Shown here piece after piece: positions 16,806 through 24,333 of a stretch of DNA of 31,343 nt; positions within the stretch are counted from its first letter, which is position 1, and each line of letters starts with the position of its first letter. Under the pieces are notes generated by a model that was given only the letters and a program-made list of their open reading frames with translations, searched no databases and had not been told where the DNA came from. The DNA is taken from the NCBI GenBank assembly GCA_963582345.1, contig CAUZSN010000019.1, positions 1 through 31,343 on the forward strand. The letters run 5' to 3'. Made by a program: the position numbers and the translations under genes. Source of the stretch: CAUZSN01 sp963582345. Its GTDB lineage: Bacteria; Planctomycetota; Planctomycetia; Planctomycetales; Planctomycetaceae.

Positions 16806-17171
16806 GTGAAAGAATTCCTTTTCCTGAAAACGATGCGAATCCGTAGCAAGAGCGACTTCGATTACATCTACAATTTGCGCCAACGAGTCAGTGACAAAAA
16901 CTTGTTGATGTTCGCAGCGAGAAACTATCTGAATCAAACGCGAATCGGTTTGAGCGTTTCAAGAAAGCATGGCGGCGCGGTCAAACGGGCAAAGCTGAAA
17001 CGGCTGTTGCGGGAAGCGTTCCGGTTGACACAGCACGAATTACCGCAGGGCATCGACTTCATTTTGATCCCTCGACAAAATCCCGCAGCAGGACTGGATG
17101 GATACCAAAGATCGATGATCCAACTAGCAGGAACACTGGCCCATCAACTTTCGAAGAAGGACGAGCGATGA
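16806..17171 (+). CDS. rnpA: Ribonuclease P protein component RnpA
   Basis: 121 residues from GTG 16806. RnpA is the small basic protein of RNase P, which trims the 5' leaders of tRNAs such as the tRNA-Glu of this window. FLFLKTMRIRSKSDFDYIYN corresponds to the family opening f.f.ks.Rlrk.sdF..vy; GLSVSRKHGGAVKRAKLKRL and LREAFR are the RNA-binding helix, normally ..AV.RNR.KRllRE.fR, so the usual RNR triplet is replaced by RAK here. ATG 16833 is the first ATG, but the GTG nine codons earlier restores the conserved start. The stop overlaps the yidD start (ATGA, 17168-17171). Confidence 0.93.
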   Translation: MKEFLFLKTMRIRSKSDFDYIYNLRQRVSDKNLLMFAARNYLNQTRIGLSVSRKHGGAVKRAKLKRLLREAFRLTQHELPQGIDFILIPRQNPAAGLDGYQRSMIQLAGTLAHQLSKKDER

Positions 17172-17404
17172 GGTTGCTGGTTTGGTTGTGGCAACTTCCC
17201 CGACAAGGGCTGATCGGAAACGTTCGGCTATACCAGTTTTTCTTAAGTCCTCTCTTTGGTCGACGATGCCGCTTCTATCCGACATGTAGTGAGTATTTTA
17301 TTCTAGCGGTCACGAAGTACGGAGTCGTTTCCGGATCACTGCGCGCTTCATGGCGTATCCTGAGGTGTCATCCCTGGCATCACGGCGGCTACGATCCGCC
17401 GTGA
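17168..17404 (+). CDS. yidD: Membrane protein insertion efficiency factor YidD
   Basis: 78 residues, complete. The family pattern is clear: QGLIGNVRLYQFFLSPLFGR, then RRCRFYPTCSEYFILAVTKY and RILRCHPWHHGGYDPP. YidD is a small membrane-associated protein that helps YidC-dependent insertion. The gene overlaps rnpA by four bases, the classic rnpA-yidD arrangement; rpmH (upstream) and yidC (downstream), which often flank this pair, are not in the window at those positions. Confidence 0.96.
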   Translation: MRLLVWLWQLPRQGLIGNVRLYQFFLSPLFGRRCRFYPTCSEYFILAVTKYGVVSGSLRASWRILRCHPWHHGGYDPP

Positions 17405-17896
17405 TCGGTGTTTCAGAATCGTCTTGTGGTCTCTGCTTGTTACAGAGCCGTTTCAGGACATCGGCTACCCGGTCCGGGCAGAGCAGGTGGGTTGGTGCAG
17501 AATTCGAATCTGACTTGAATCAATTTAACCAGGGCGATTCACGGTGCAACCAGCAAAGGATCCTCACCAAATAACTCAAGGTTTGTCTCCGAGTCCCAGC
17601 TAGGTTGACTTGATTGCCGACTAGGTCGAATCGGCCACGCGTGTCCCACCGATGAACGAATCCGATCGAAATTGGATGGTGGCGAGTTCACGGATCTCTC
17701 TCTAGTGCTCTGTATTTTCAGACGGTCAATGGCTTCTACGAAACGCGGCGATATCAAAGTAGCAGGTAGCCGCCTGTCCTTGAATCGTCCTATCAAATTG
17801 TCCGGAAAAACCTGTGTCGTCCTCCCAGTTGTGATTGGAATTGATATTCGATTAACCATTCGCCGATTCGTAATTTGTGCTTCCAGTGAGTCACCC
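17405..17896. other. Gap between yidD and a lipoprotein gene (convergent), with an unexplained open frame
   Basis: About 490 bp. A minus-strand frame is open from 17991 to 17539 (150 codons) and overlaps the last 95 bases of the lipoprotein in another frame. Its product (for example RFKDRRLPATLISPRFVEAI) has no recognisable motif, no good start signal and an odd composition. It is either chance or the former C-terminal part of the lipoprotein cut off by a frameshift. Nothing else was recognised. Confidence 0.4.
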
Positions 17897-18481
17897 TCAA
17901 CGATTCGGTTCACGATATTTTGGAAAATATGCTCGAGGTCCAGGAAGCCTCTTTCGCGCTGAATAGAGCATATGCTGCATCTTGCGATCAATGGGGCTGA
18001 ACAGTCTAGGCGGTAGTTTCTGCCGCGACACGAACGTTTCTTTCACGTCGGTCGGTTCGGTGACGACGGTTCTCTGCATTGTGTCATCACCAAAACTATC
18101 TTCGCGGATAGGGTTCTGACTGAGGTCACCAGATGTCCTTGCTCGGTATCGTTCACCAACTTGAAACCGGCGGAAAAACAGCGGTGCCAGTCCGGCGGAC
18201 GGACCCGAGACGGATTTTGGTTCGGGTTCTAAATTAGGATCAGGCGGTACCAGATGTTTCTGCGATTCGTCGGGCAATGGGACAGATTCTGAGTCGAAAG
18301 GGCCGAGCGGATTCTCACCGATGATCGACGGCTCGTATGTGTAGTCTGGAATGGCATAGTCCGCCACGGGACCAATGGATGAGCTCAACGCCACATGGCG
18401 ATGGCGATTGCAGCCGGTTATGCCGATTGTGAAAATCAAGCCAGCCGAAAGAAGGAACCTAGTGACAGTATGATTGTACAT
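17897..18481 (-). CDS. Predicted lipoprotein, function unknown
   Basis: 194 residues. A type II signal peptide (RFLLSAGLIFTIGITGC, lipid Cys at 24) is followed by a hydrophilic, proline- and acid-rich region (DYAIPDYTYEPSIIGENPLG, then VPPDPNLEPEPKS) and a basic C-terminal half ending RKRLPGPRAYFPKYREPNR. No enzyme or binding motif is visible; it looks like a natively extended envelope protein. ATG 18481 is the only sensible start given the signal peptide. A different frame stays open beyond its stop (see gap entry), so the C-terminus may be truncated. Confidence 0.6.
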   Translation of the reverse strand: MYNHTVTRFLLSAGLIFTIGITGCNRHRHVALSSSIGPVADYAIPDYTYEPSIIGENPLGPFDSESVPLPDESQKHLVPPDPNLEPEPKSVSGPSAGLAPLFFRRFQVGERYRARTSGDLSQNPIREDSFGDDTMQRTVVTEPTDVKETFVSRQKLPPRLFSPIDRKMQHMLYSARKRLPGPRAYFPKYREPNR

Positions 18482-18998
18482 GATGTTGTTTCTAGGAACT
18501 CTGTGAGATCCTCCAAGTCAGGCGTATGACATGATTCCTCAAAACGATGAGGGTGCTGTTAGAAACAGGATCGGTTTATGCCCGCGCAGCGCACCATGCG
18601 ATTGGCAAAAATTGGATTATCTGCCACAGGTGACATTCCGGTTTTTCAGAACCGACCGATTCTTCGCGCGAATGACTGTTGGCGACTGTTAAAGTCATTT
18701 TTGAGTCTGTAATGGTTCTGCAGGACTCTTCGGAAGTTTGCCGCGGTTTTTAGAATCATTATGACGGCCGACGCGGAAACTTCGGCGGTGTGGATATGAC
18801 TGATTGAACCGCGAGTGCTTCATTCACATTACATACTGGATTAATTGCGAGAGGCCGTTTGTTGGGATTGTGACGAGAAAAACTCGAATTGATGTAAGCT
18901 GACAGTCTGAGAATGAGCGATTGTTAAGGCCAGTATTTTAAGACCACTGTTGCCAGTCCGGAATGGCAGCACCCGCCTGGTTCCACGCTCGCCGAAGC
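18482..18998. other. Gap between the lipoprotein and frr
   Basis: About 515 bp upstream of the lipoprotein and downstream of frr. Frames are all broken. A weak hairpin (TGCCA/TGGCA, 18951-18966) about 35 bases after the frr stop could end the rpsB-frr transcript but has no T-run. No remnant was identified. Confidence 0.45.
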
Positions 18999-19559
18999 CT
19001 ACTCATCCATAATCTCCGTCTCCTTGACCGAGGCCAGATCGTTTACCTGGTTTTCGAACTTTTTTGTGAGATCTTGGATTTGATCCTTTGCGAGGTCGCG
19101 TTCGTCCTCGGACAGAATTCGTTCCTTCTGTGACCGATCAGCGTGTTTGTTTGCGTCGCGTCGGATGTTGCGGATGGAGATTCGAGCCTCTTCGGCGAAT
19201 TCCTTGACACGTGTCACGAGCTGCCGCCGGCGTTCGGTCGATAGCGGCGGGATGCTAAGTCGAATCAGCCGGCCGTCTGAATTCGGTGCCAGACCAATGT
19301 CGCTGGCCTGAATCGACTTGACAATGTTGTTCAATGACGAAACGTCGAATGGGCGAATGACGATCTGCTGTAACTCGGGCACGGTGACATTGGCTAGCTG
19401 TTTAAGCGGAGTGGGTGAACCGTAATAATCGACACGTATCGAATCGACCAAACCGGGAGTCGCGCGTCCGGTGCGCAATCCTTTCAGTTGACCCTGCATC
19501 ACGGCGAAGGCCTTCTCCATCCGATCTTCCGCGTCAAGAAGAATTTCGTCTTGGTCCAT
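18999..19559 (-). CDS. frr: Ribosome recycling factor
   Basis: 186 residues, usual length. RRF works with EF-G to split post-termination ribosomes. Clear family sequence: RMEKAFAVMQGQLKGLRTGR, VDYYGSPTPLKQLANVTVPE, QIVIRPFD, GLAPNSDGRLIRLSIPPLST, ERRRQLVTRVKEFAEEARIS and RNIRRDANK. ATG 19559 has GAGGA 9 bases upstream. It lies 29 bases after pyrH as the last gene of rpsB-tsf-pyrH-frr, the order conserved across bacteria. Confidence 0.97.
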   Translation of the reverse strand: MDQDEILLDAEDRMEKAFAVMQGQLKGLRTGRATPGLVDSIRVDYYGSPTPLKQLANVTVPELQQIVIRPFDVSSLNNIVKSIQASDIGLAPNSDGRLIRLSIPPLSTERRRQLVTRVKEFAEEARISIRNIRRDANKHADRSQKERILSEDERDLAKDQIQDLTKKFENQVNDLASVKETEIMDE

Positions 19560-19588
19560 TGCGATGGTCCTCGCAATACGAACTAATG

Positions 19589-20368
19589 CTACTCGTCACA
19601 GGTTTCATTCAACTCGGAAGCCGGGGCGACGCGTGTGCCGACGCGTTCGCCAGCAATCGCACGCTCGATGTTGCCGACTCGTTTGTAGTTGAAGACGATA
19701 ATCGGAATTTTGTGCTCCATGCAATGATGGATCGCTTGTGCGTCCATTACCTGTAGGTTTTTGCGGAGTACATCCTGAAACGATATTTCCGAGTAACGTA
19801 CGGCGTGCGGGTTTTTTTCGGGATCGTCGGCAAACACGCCGTCGACCCGGGTCGCCTTTAACAGAACATTGGCGTCAATCTCGCGCGAGCGGAGTGCGGC
19901 GGCCGTGTCGGTGGTGACAAATGGACTGCCGGTTCCAGCGGCCAGAATGACGACGCGTCCCTTTTTTAAATGTCGAACGCAACGTCGACGAATGAACGGC
20001 TCGGCCACTCCCTCCATGCGGATGGCCGTTTGCAACCGCGTCGAGACGCCGATGTTCTCCAACGCGTCCTGCAATGCCAAACCGTTAATCACGGTGGCCA
20101 ACATTCCCATGTAATGGGCTGTCGAATGGTTGATTGCGGCGCTGAACGCTGAGAACTCTTTGCCCCTCAGGATGTTCCCGCCGCCGCAGACGATCGCCAA
20201 CTCAACTCCAGACGAAACAACTCGTTTAATTTGCTCGGACATCGTCGCCACTTCGGCCATGCTGATCCCGGTTGCGCCGTCGCGGCAGAAGCTCGTACCG
20301 CTCATCTTCAGCAGCACGCGTTTATACGCGGGTTCCAACGCTGTGGTCGTGTTGAACAGTTCAGGCAT
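19589..20368 (-). CDS. pyrH: Uridylate kinase (UMP kinase) PyrH
   Basis: 259 residues from ATG 20368. PyrH phosphorylates UMP to UDP, feeding pyrimidine nucleotide synthesis, and is an amino-acid-kinase-fold hexamer. Motifs: YKRVLLKMSG (nucleotide loop), ELAIVCGGGNILRGKEFS, HYMGMLATVINGLALQDALE, VVILAAGTGSPFVTTDTAAA, NVLLKATRVDGVFADDPEKN and PIIVFNYKR. The frame is open back to 20440 inside tsf, but MPELFN at 20368 leaves the normal short lead to the first strand; no Shine-Dalgarno is evident. Third gene of the operon, 53 bases after tsf. Confidence 0.95.
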   Translation of the reverse strand: MPELFNTTTALEPAYKRVLLKMSGTSFCRDGATGISMAEVATMSEQIKRVVSSGVELAIVCGGGNILRGKEFSAFSAAINHSTAHYMGMLATVINGLALQDALENIGVSTRLQTAIRMEGVAEPFIRRRCVRHLKKGRVVILAAGTGSPFVTTDTAAALRSREIDANVLLKATRVDGVFADDPEKNPHAVRYSEISFQDVLRKNLQVMDAQAIHHCMEHKIPIIVFNYKRVGNIERAIAGERVGTRVAPASELNETCDE

Positions 20369-20421
20369 GCTGTTACACCCGTGCGAGTGGATCAGTCGAC
20401 TTGCGGATAGCAATTCACGAC

Positions 20422-21258
20422 CTAAGTGCCCAAAACCCATCGAGTGAAGCCGCCCGCTTTCAAGCCGTGCTCGGCCAACGCTTGGCTGACAGTTTTCGAA
20501 TCGTCTTTAACGAATTGCTGTAGGGCTAAGACTCCCTGCTCCACATAGAAACTCTTCATCCGTCCGTCGACGATTTTTTCAATGATATTATCTGGCTTTC
20601 CCGTCGTTTTGGCTTCGGCAGACAACCGATCGCGCTCTTCTTGGACCAGCTTCGAGTCGAGCTGCTCCGGTTCTGTGACCGTCGATTCCATCGCGGTGAT
20701 ATGCATGGCGACGTCGCGCAGTACAGGAGCAGTCGCGTCTACACCAGTCGCCTGGAATAGAACGCCGGTTTTTCCATCATGATGAACGTAACCCGAAACC
20801 GGACCGGTGACCCGGATGATTCGGGCCAGTACAATTTTCTCACGAATCTTGTTGGCGATATCTTCGTACAGTGCGGTCAGTGTCACGTTATCGCATTCCG
20901 GTGCCGGCTGCGACAGCAGTTCTTCTGGAGTCTCGGCACCGGGACCCTGGAGCAACTGCCGGGCACATTGATCGGCCAACGATCGAAACTCAACATTATT
21001 GGCAACCGGCGCCGATTCGCACTGCAGCTCAATCATGCTGGCTAGACCGCCGTCTTCCTTGACGGCGATACTCAAACGTCCTTCAGATGTCGGATTGCCG
21101 GCGCGCTTGACGCTAACTTTTTTAAATGAATCCTTCAAAATCTGGATCGCTTTAGCCTGATCGCCGTCGGATTCCACGAGTGCTTTTTTGCATTCCATCA
21201 TCGGTAGGTCCGTCAATGCGCGAAGCGCCTTGACGGTGGCAGCCGTGATGTCCACCAT
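20422..21258 (-). CDS. tsf: Elongation factor Ts
   Basis: 278 residues. EF-Ts exchanges GDP for GTP on EF-Tu. The N-terminal UBA-like domain VKALRALTDLPMMECKKALV corresponds to the family VkeLRe.TgagmmdcKkAL; the signature ESDGDQAKAIQILKD and KRAGNPTSEGRLSIAVKEDG follow, then a two-part dimerisation core and the closing FVKDDSKTVSQALAEHG. Only 2 bases separate its ATG from the rpsB stop, so translation is coupled. Somewhat diverged from the enterobacterial sequence but complete. Confidence 0.96.
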   Translation of the reverse strand: MVDITAATVKALRALTDLPMMECKKALVESDGDQAKAIQILKDSFKKVSVKRAGNPTSEGRLSIAVKEDGGLASMIELQCESAPVANNVEFRSLADQCARQLLQGPGAETPEELLSQPAPECDNVTLTALYEDIANKIREKIVLARIIRVTGPVSGYVHHDGKTGVLFQATGVDATAPVLRDVAMHITAMESTVTEPEQLDSKLVQEERDRLSAEAKTTGKPDNIIEKIVDGRMKSFYVEQGVLALQQFVKDDSKTVSQALAEHGLKAGGFTRWVLGT

Positions 21259-21260
21259 AA

Positions 21261-22019
21261 CTAATTCAAGCCTTCTACTTGGCGAGTTGGAACAGCCTTT
21301 GGTTCTTCCTGTTCAATCTCTTCTCGCGGTTTCGGCAACTGGGCTTTGCCGTTGATGATGGCCTCGCTCAAATGGCTTAAGACCAGCCGAATCGAGCGGA
21401 TGCTGTCATCGTTTCCGGGAATTGGCAAGTCAACGGCGTCTGGATTTGAATCCGTGTCGATCAGCGCGACGATTTTGATGCCTAAGATGCGTGCCTCACG
21501 AATGCAGTTCCGTTCCTTTCCTGGATCGATGACGACCATGGCTTCGGGCAACCGATTCATGTCCCGAATACCCGATAGGTTGCGATCGATTTTTCGGCGT
21601 TCGCGTTGCAATGTGGATTGCCGTTTTTTCGAATACGTAGCTAGCTCACCACTTGCTTCCAGGTTTTCCAGTTCCTCCAGTCGCTTCAGCCGACTACGGA
21701 TCGTGCGGTAATTGGTCAACGTGCCGCCCAACCAGCGTTCCGTCACATACGGCATACTGCTGGCCGTTGCTGCGTCGCAGATCGGCTGTGCCGCCTGACG
21801 CTTGGTGCCGACAAATAGGACCAAACTTCCTTGCGAGGCCACCTTTTGCAGATACCGTGTCGCCCGCAACAACCCGCAAACGGTTTCCTTGATGTCAATG
21901 ATGTGAATGAGGTTCCGACGACCATAGATATACGGCCGCATTTTTGGGTTCCAGCGGCTGGTTCGATGTCCGAAATGCACGCCTGCTTCCAAAATCTCTT
22001 TGGCATTAATGTTTGCCAC
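21261..22019 (-). CDS. rpsB: Small ribosomal subunit protein uS2 (RpsB)
   Basis: 252 residues from GTG 22019. Core 30S protein. Family sequence: NAKEILEAGVHFGHRTSRWN, MRPYIYGRRNLIHIIDI, VLFVGTKRQAA, VTERWLGGTLTNYRTIRSR, PEAMVVIDPGKERNCIREA, IKIVALIDTDSNPDAVDLPI and NDDSIRSIRLVLSHLSEAI. The frame is open to ATG 22058, but AGGAG lies 9 bases before the GTG and the family starts right there. First gene of rpsB-tsf-pyrH-frr, with a predicted promoter and a leader of about 165 bases. Confidence 0.96.
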   Translation of the reverse strand: MANINAKEILEAGVHFGHRTSRWNPKMRPYIYGRRNLIHIIDIKETVCGLLRATRYLQKVASQGSLVLFVGTKRQAAQPICDAATASSMPYVTERWLGGTLTNYRTIRSRLKRLEELENLEASGELATYSKKRQSTLQRERRKIDRNLSGIRDMNRLPEAMVVIDPGKERNCIREARILGIKIVALIDTDSNPDAVDLPIPGNDDSIRSIRLVLSHLSEAIINGKAQLPKPREEIEQEEPKAVPTRQVEGLN

Positions 22020-22171
22020 AGTGGCATTCTCCTGGGCCTTGTCGGGACAGATGAACATGTTCAGGTGGTCTGTAAATTTTCAAATCATCACCGTCATCCG
22101 GCGAACCGCCAAGGATGAAGGGGACGTCGTGTCCTTTCGGAATGGCGCCGCCACCGCCTCAATGAAAACGA

Positions 22172-22186
22172 TTCGAGAAACTCGAA
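22172..22186 (-). repeat. Small hairpin at the predicted 5' end of the rpsB transcript
   Basis: Arms TTCGAG and CTCGAA with a 3-base loop. By the predicted promoter the rpsB mRNA would begin at about 22186, so this stem would form its very 5' end, a common way to protect mRNA from 5'-dependent decay. Confidence 0.4.
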
Positions 22187-22192
22187 CCGTGA

Positions 22193-22221
22193 ATCCTAAT
22201 GGTTTGACGATTTCGCGTCAA
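22193..22221 (-). promoter_or_regulatory. Predicted promoter of rpsB-tsf-pyrH-frr
   Basis: Minus strand: TTGACG (22216-22221) and, after exactly 17 bases, TAGGAT (22193-22198; 4 of 6 match to TATAAT). It is the best match in the 500 bases before rpsB. The -35 box lies inside the left arm of the palindrome at 22201-22224. Confidence 0.5.
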
Positions 22222-22224
22222 ACC
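22201..22224. repeat. Perfect 9-bp inverted repeat overlapping the rpsB -35 box
   Basis: Arms GGTTTGACG (22201-22209) and CGTCAAACC (22216-22224) with a 6-base centre. The two arms match perfectly. It lies upstream of the expected transcription start, so it would act as DNA, as an operator-like site, and not as an RNA hairpin of rpsB. No T-run follows on either side, which argues against a terminator. Confidence 0.55.
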
Positions 22225-22364
22225 AGGGTTCCGCGACCAACGATTTTTGGAGTTCTTCAGAACAACAGAATTGTTAGAGCATTAGTACATCGACCGATTT
22301 TATGATGTTCTGTTAAATGGGTTTTCTCTACGTGCGGACCAGAGGTCTGTGAATAATTGTTTCG

Positions 22365-22393
22365 TTGACATTTTTCTCAGCCGCTACTAATCT
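22365..22393 (+). promoter_or_regulatory. Predicted promoter of the DUF1573 gene
   Basis: TTGACA (22365-22370, perfect) and TAATCT (22388-22393) with a 17-base spacer, about 165 bases before the ATG. The -10 is weak (3 of 6). The gap 22059-22559 between rpsB and this gene is divergent and holds these control sites only; no gene was seen in it. Confidence 0.4.
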
Positions 22394-22559
22394 CATGATA
22401 GTTGACTGTCGATGAAATCCTAACGCGTTCTACACAGATACAACAACGTTGTACTCGTTCCGGAGACATCGCGTTATTTCTCCCCGTCTAGTGGTCCGGA
22501 GCGATGATTTTCAACTCGTCGGTCCACGGAATTCTTGAAAGCAAGAGCGAGAGAGTACG

Positions 22560-23579
22560 ATGAAATCGACGACCAGGCGATACACATTGCTTGGCCTTGG
22601 ACTCGCCGTTGTCTTCGTATCGATGACAGCGATTGACGCTCAGGAATTGACCTGGGCAGAGAAGATGTTCGAGAAACTAAGCCACGATTTTGGAGTTGTC
22701 GCGCGTGGTTCGGACGTTAGTTATCGCTTCAAGATAACGAATATTTACAAGCCGACGTTGCGAATCGCCAGCGTCCGTACGACCTGCGGTTGTTCGGCGG
22801 CGAAACCGAGCAAGAACACGCTAGCGAGTTTGGAAGTTGCCTACGTCGACGTCACGATGGATACCCGCCTCTTCATACGACGCAAGGATTCCCATCTGAT
22901 CGTGACCTTCGAAAAACCGCATGAGGCTGAAGTGCAAATTCCGGTGACAGTGTATATCCGAACTGACGTCGTGCTGGATCCCGGTTCGGTCAACTTTGGA
23001 GCAGTCGATCAAAAAGTTGGCGGTCAACGGAAGATCGGCGTCGCCTACGCCGGACGCGATGATTGGAAGATCAAAGAGATTCGGAACAACAATAAACATT
23101 TGGATGCGATGGTTGTCGAAACCGACCGGGGCGGCGGCAATGTGCACTATGATTTGTTGGTCACCTTGAAGCCGTCGGTGCCGGTTGGAGAATTTCGTGA
23201 ACTATTGTTGCTGATCACTGACGATCCGAACAGCCCCCAAGTGCCGGTCTTGGTTGAGGCCAGAGTCGAGACTGATGTTACGGTGACTCCAGACGTTGTA
23301 TCGCTGGGTGTGCTTGTCATCGGCCGACCCAAGACGGTCAACGTGGTAGTCCAAGGTAAGATACCGTTTACGATTGACAATGTAGAATGCGGTTCCGACT
23401 CTGGTGACTTCAAGGTTCAGTTGCCTACAAAGGCTCGGTTGGTGCATGTACTGCCACTAACAATCACGCCGCCGAACAAGCTGGGTACGTTCAGAGATGA
23501 ATTTTCGGTCACGATCACCGGTCGTGCCGAGCCGGTCAAATTTAAAGTGTACGGCAAAGTCTCGGATCATGCGCCATAA
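22560..23579 (+). CDS. Exported DUF1573 protein
   Basis: 339 residues. A Sec signal peptide (LLGLGLAVVFVSMTAIDAQE, cleavage probably after IDA) is followed by three immunoglobulin-like beta segments. The first is the DUF1573 signature: SHDFGVVARGSDVSYRFKIT and VRTTCGCSAAKPS (CGC near residues 76-78). The second (NFGAVDQKVGGQRKIGVAYA) and third (SLGVLVIGRPKTVNVVVQG) repeat the same theme. Such proteins are very common and multicopy in planctomycetes; they are thought to be periplasmic, perhaps adhesive or scaffolding, but no activity is established. GAGAGAG just before ATG 22560 may be the ribosome site. Divergent from rpsB and convergent with the UPF0173 gene. Confidence 0.88.
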   Translation: MKSTTRRYTLLGLGLAVVFVSMTAIDAQELTWAEKMFEKLSHDFGVVARGSDVSYRFKITNIYKPTLRIASVRTTCGCSAAKPSKNTLASLEVAYVDVTMDTRLFIRRKDSHLIVTFEKPHEAEVQIPVTVYIRTDVVLDPGSVNFGAVDQKVGGQRKIGVAYAGRDDWKIKEIRNNNKHLDAMVVETDRGGGNVHYDLLVTLKPSVPVGEFRELLLLITDDPNSPQVPVLVEARVETDVTVTPDVVSLGVLVIGRPKTVNVVVQGKIPFTIDNVECGSDSGDFKVQLPTKARLVHVLPLTITPPNKLGTFRDEFSVTITGRAEPVKFKVYGKVSDHAP

Positions 23580-23606
23580 CTGGTTTCGGCCGCTCGGTTT
23601 GGCCCG

Positions 23607-24293
23607 CTAGCCCAGTTCACACCATTCGCCTGGTTGCAGCACGAAGATCTTGGCCGCCGTTTCCAATTCGACGCGATTAGCCCAGGCAGTTACATCCTGT
23701 TCGATCAACGGCCACGTGTTGTAATGGCAGGGGATCACGCCCTTCGGTTCAATTAGTTTGACCGCTCGAAGTGAGTCGCCTGGACCCATGGTGAAGTTGT
23801 CTCCAATCGGCACAATCGCCAAGTCGACTCCCTCTTCTCCAATCAATTTCATGTCAGAGAACAATCCAGTATCGCCGGCGTGATAGAGTGTCCCATCTTC
23901 CAGCTTTAACAATACTCCACATGGACTGCCGCCGTTCGCTCCGTCGGGAAGCATCGAGCCGTGATGAGCGATTGTCAGCTTGACCGTGCCGAAGTCGTGC
24001 TTGTGTGCTCCGCCAACGTGCTGCGGGTGCACGTGTGTGATGCCTTGATTGCCCAGCCATTGGGTGATTTCGAGATTCGACACCACTAGCGCTCCGGTGC
24101 GTTTGGCAATCGCAACCGTATCACCAATGTGGTCGAAGTGTCCGTGAGTGATGATTATCGCATCAGGCGAAACCGCATCAGCCGTCGTCGAAGCCGCTGG
24201 GTTATCCGTAAAAAACGGATCGATGAGGATCGTTTTCTCACCGGTCTCGACTTGAAACGATCCGTGTCCCAGAAATCTTACCTTCGTAGTCAT
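23607..24293 (-). CDS. UPF0173 metal-dependent hydrolase (metallo-beta-lactamase fold)
   Basis: 228 residues, normal for UPF0173/YtkL proteins. VRFLGHGSFQVE opens the fold; THGHFDHIGD (49-58) is the dinuclear metal motif; PQHVGGAHKHDFG and LTIAHHGSMLPDG supply further ligands; LYHAGDTGLFSDM gives the bridging Asp; PCHYNTWP gives the final His. The natural substrate of the family is not established. ATG 24293 has no Shine-Dalgarno. The gene lies 40 bases after pgi on the same strand and may share its transcript. Confidence 0.93.
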   Translation of the reverse strand: MTTKVRFLGHGSFQVETGEKTILIDPFFTDNPAASTTADAVSPDAIIITHGHFDHIGDTVAIAKRTGALVVSNLEITQWLGNQGITHVHPQHVGGAHKHDFGTVKLTIAHHGSMLPDGANGGSPCGVLLKLEDGTLYHAGDTGLFSDMKLIGEEGVDLAIVPIGDNFTMGPGDSLRAVKLIEPKGVIPCHYNTWPLIEQDVTAWANRVELETAAKIFVLQPGEWCELG

Positions 24294-24333
24294 GGCAGGT
24301 TTTTTTCTTTAAGTTGCTAATTTCATACGCTCG

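Noticed and set aside
18945..18975. Sequence resembling the SRP RNA core (CAGTCCGGAATGGCAGCA)
   Set aside because: The universally conserved GGTCAGGTCCGGAAGGAAGCAGC pattern is not matched at several key positions and flanking pairing is poor. Treated as chance.
22201..22224. Palindrome as a Rho-independent terminator
   Set aside because: No T-run on either strand and it sits between divergent genes; an operator-like site fits better.
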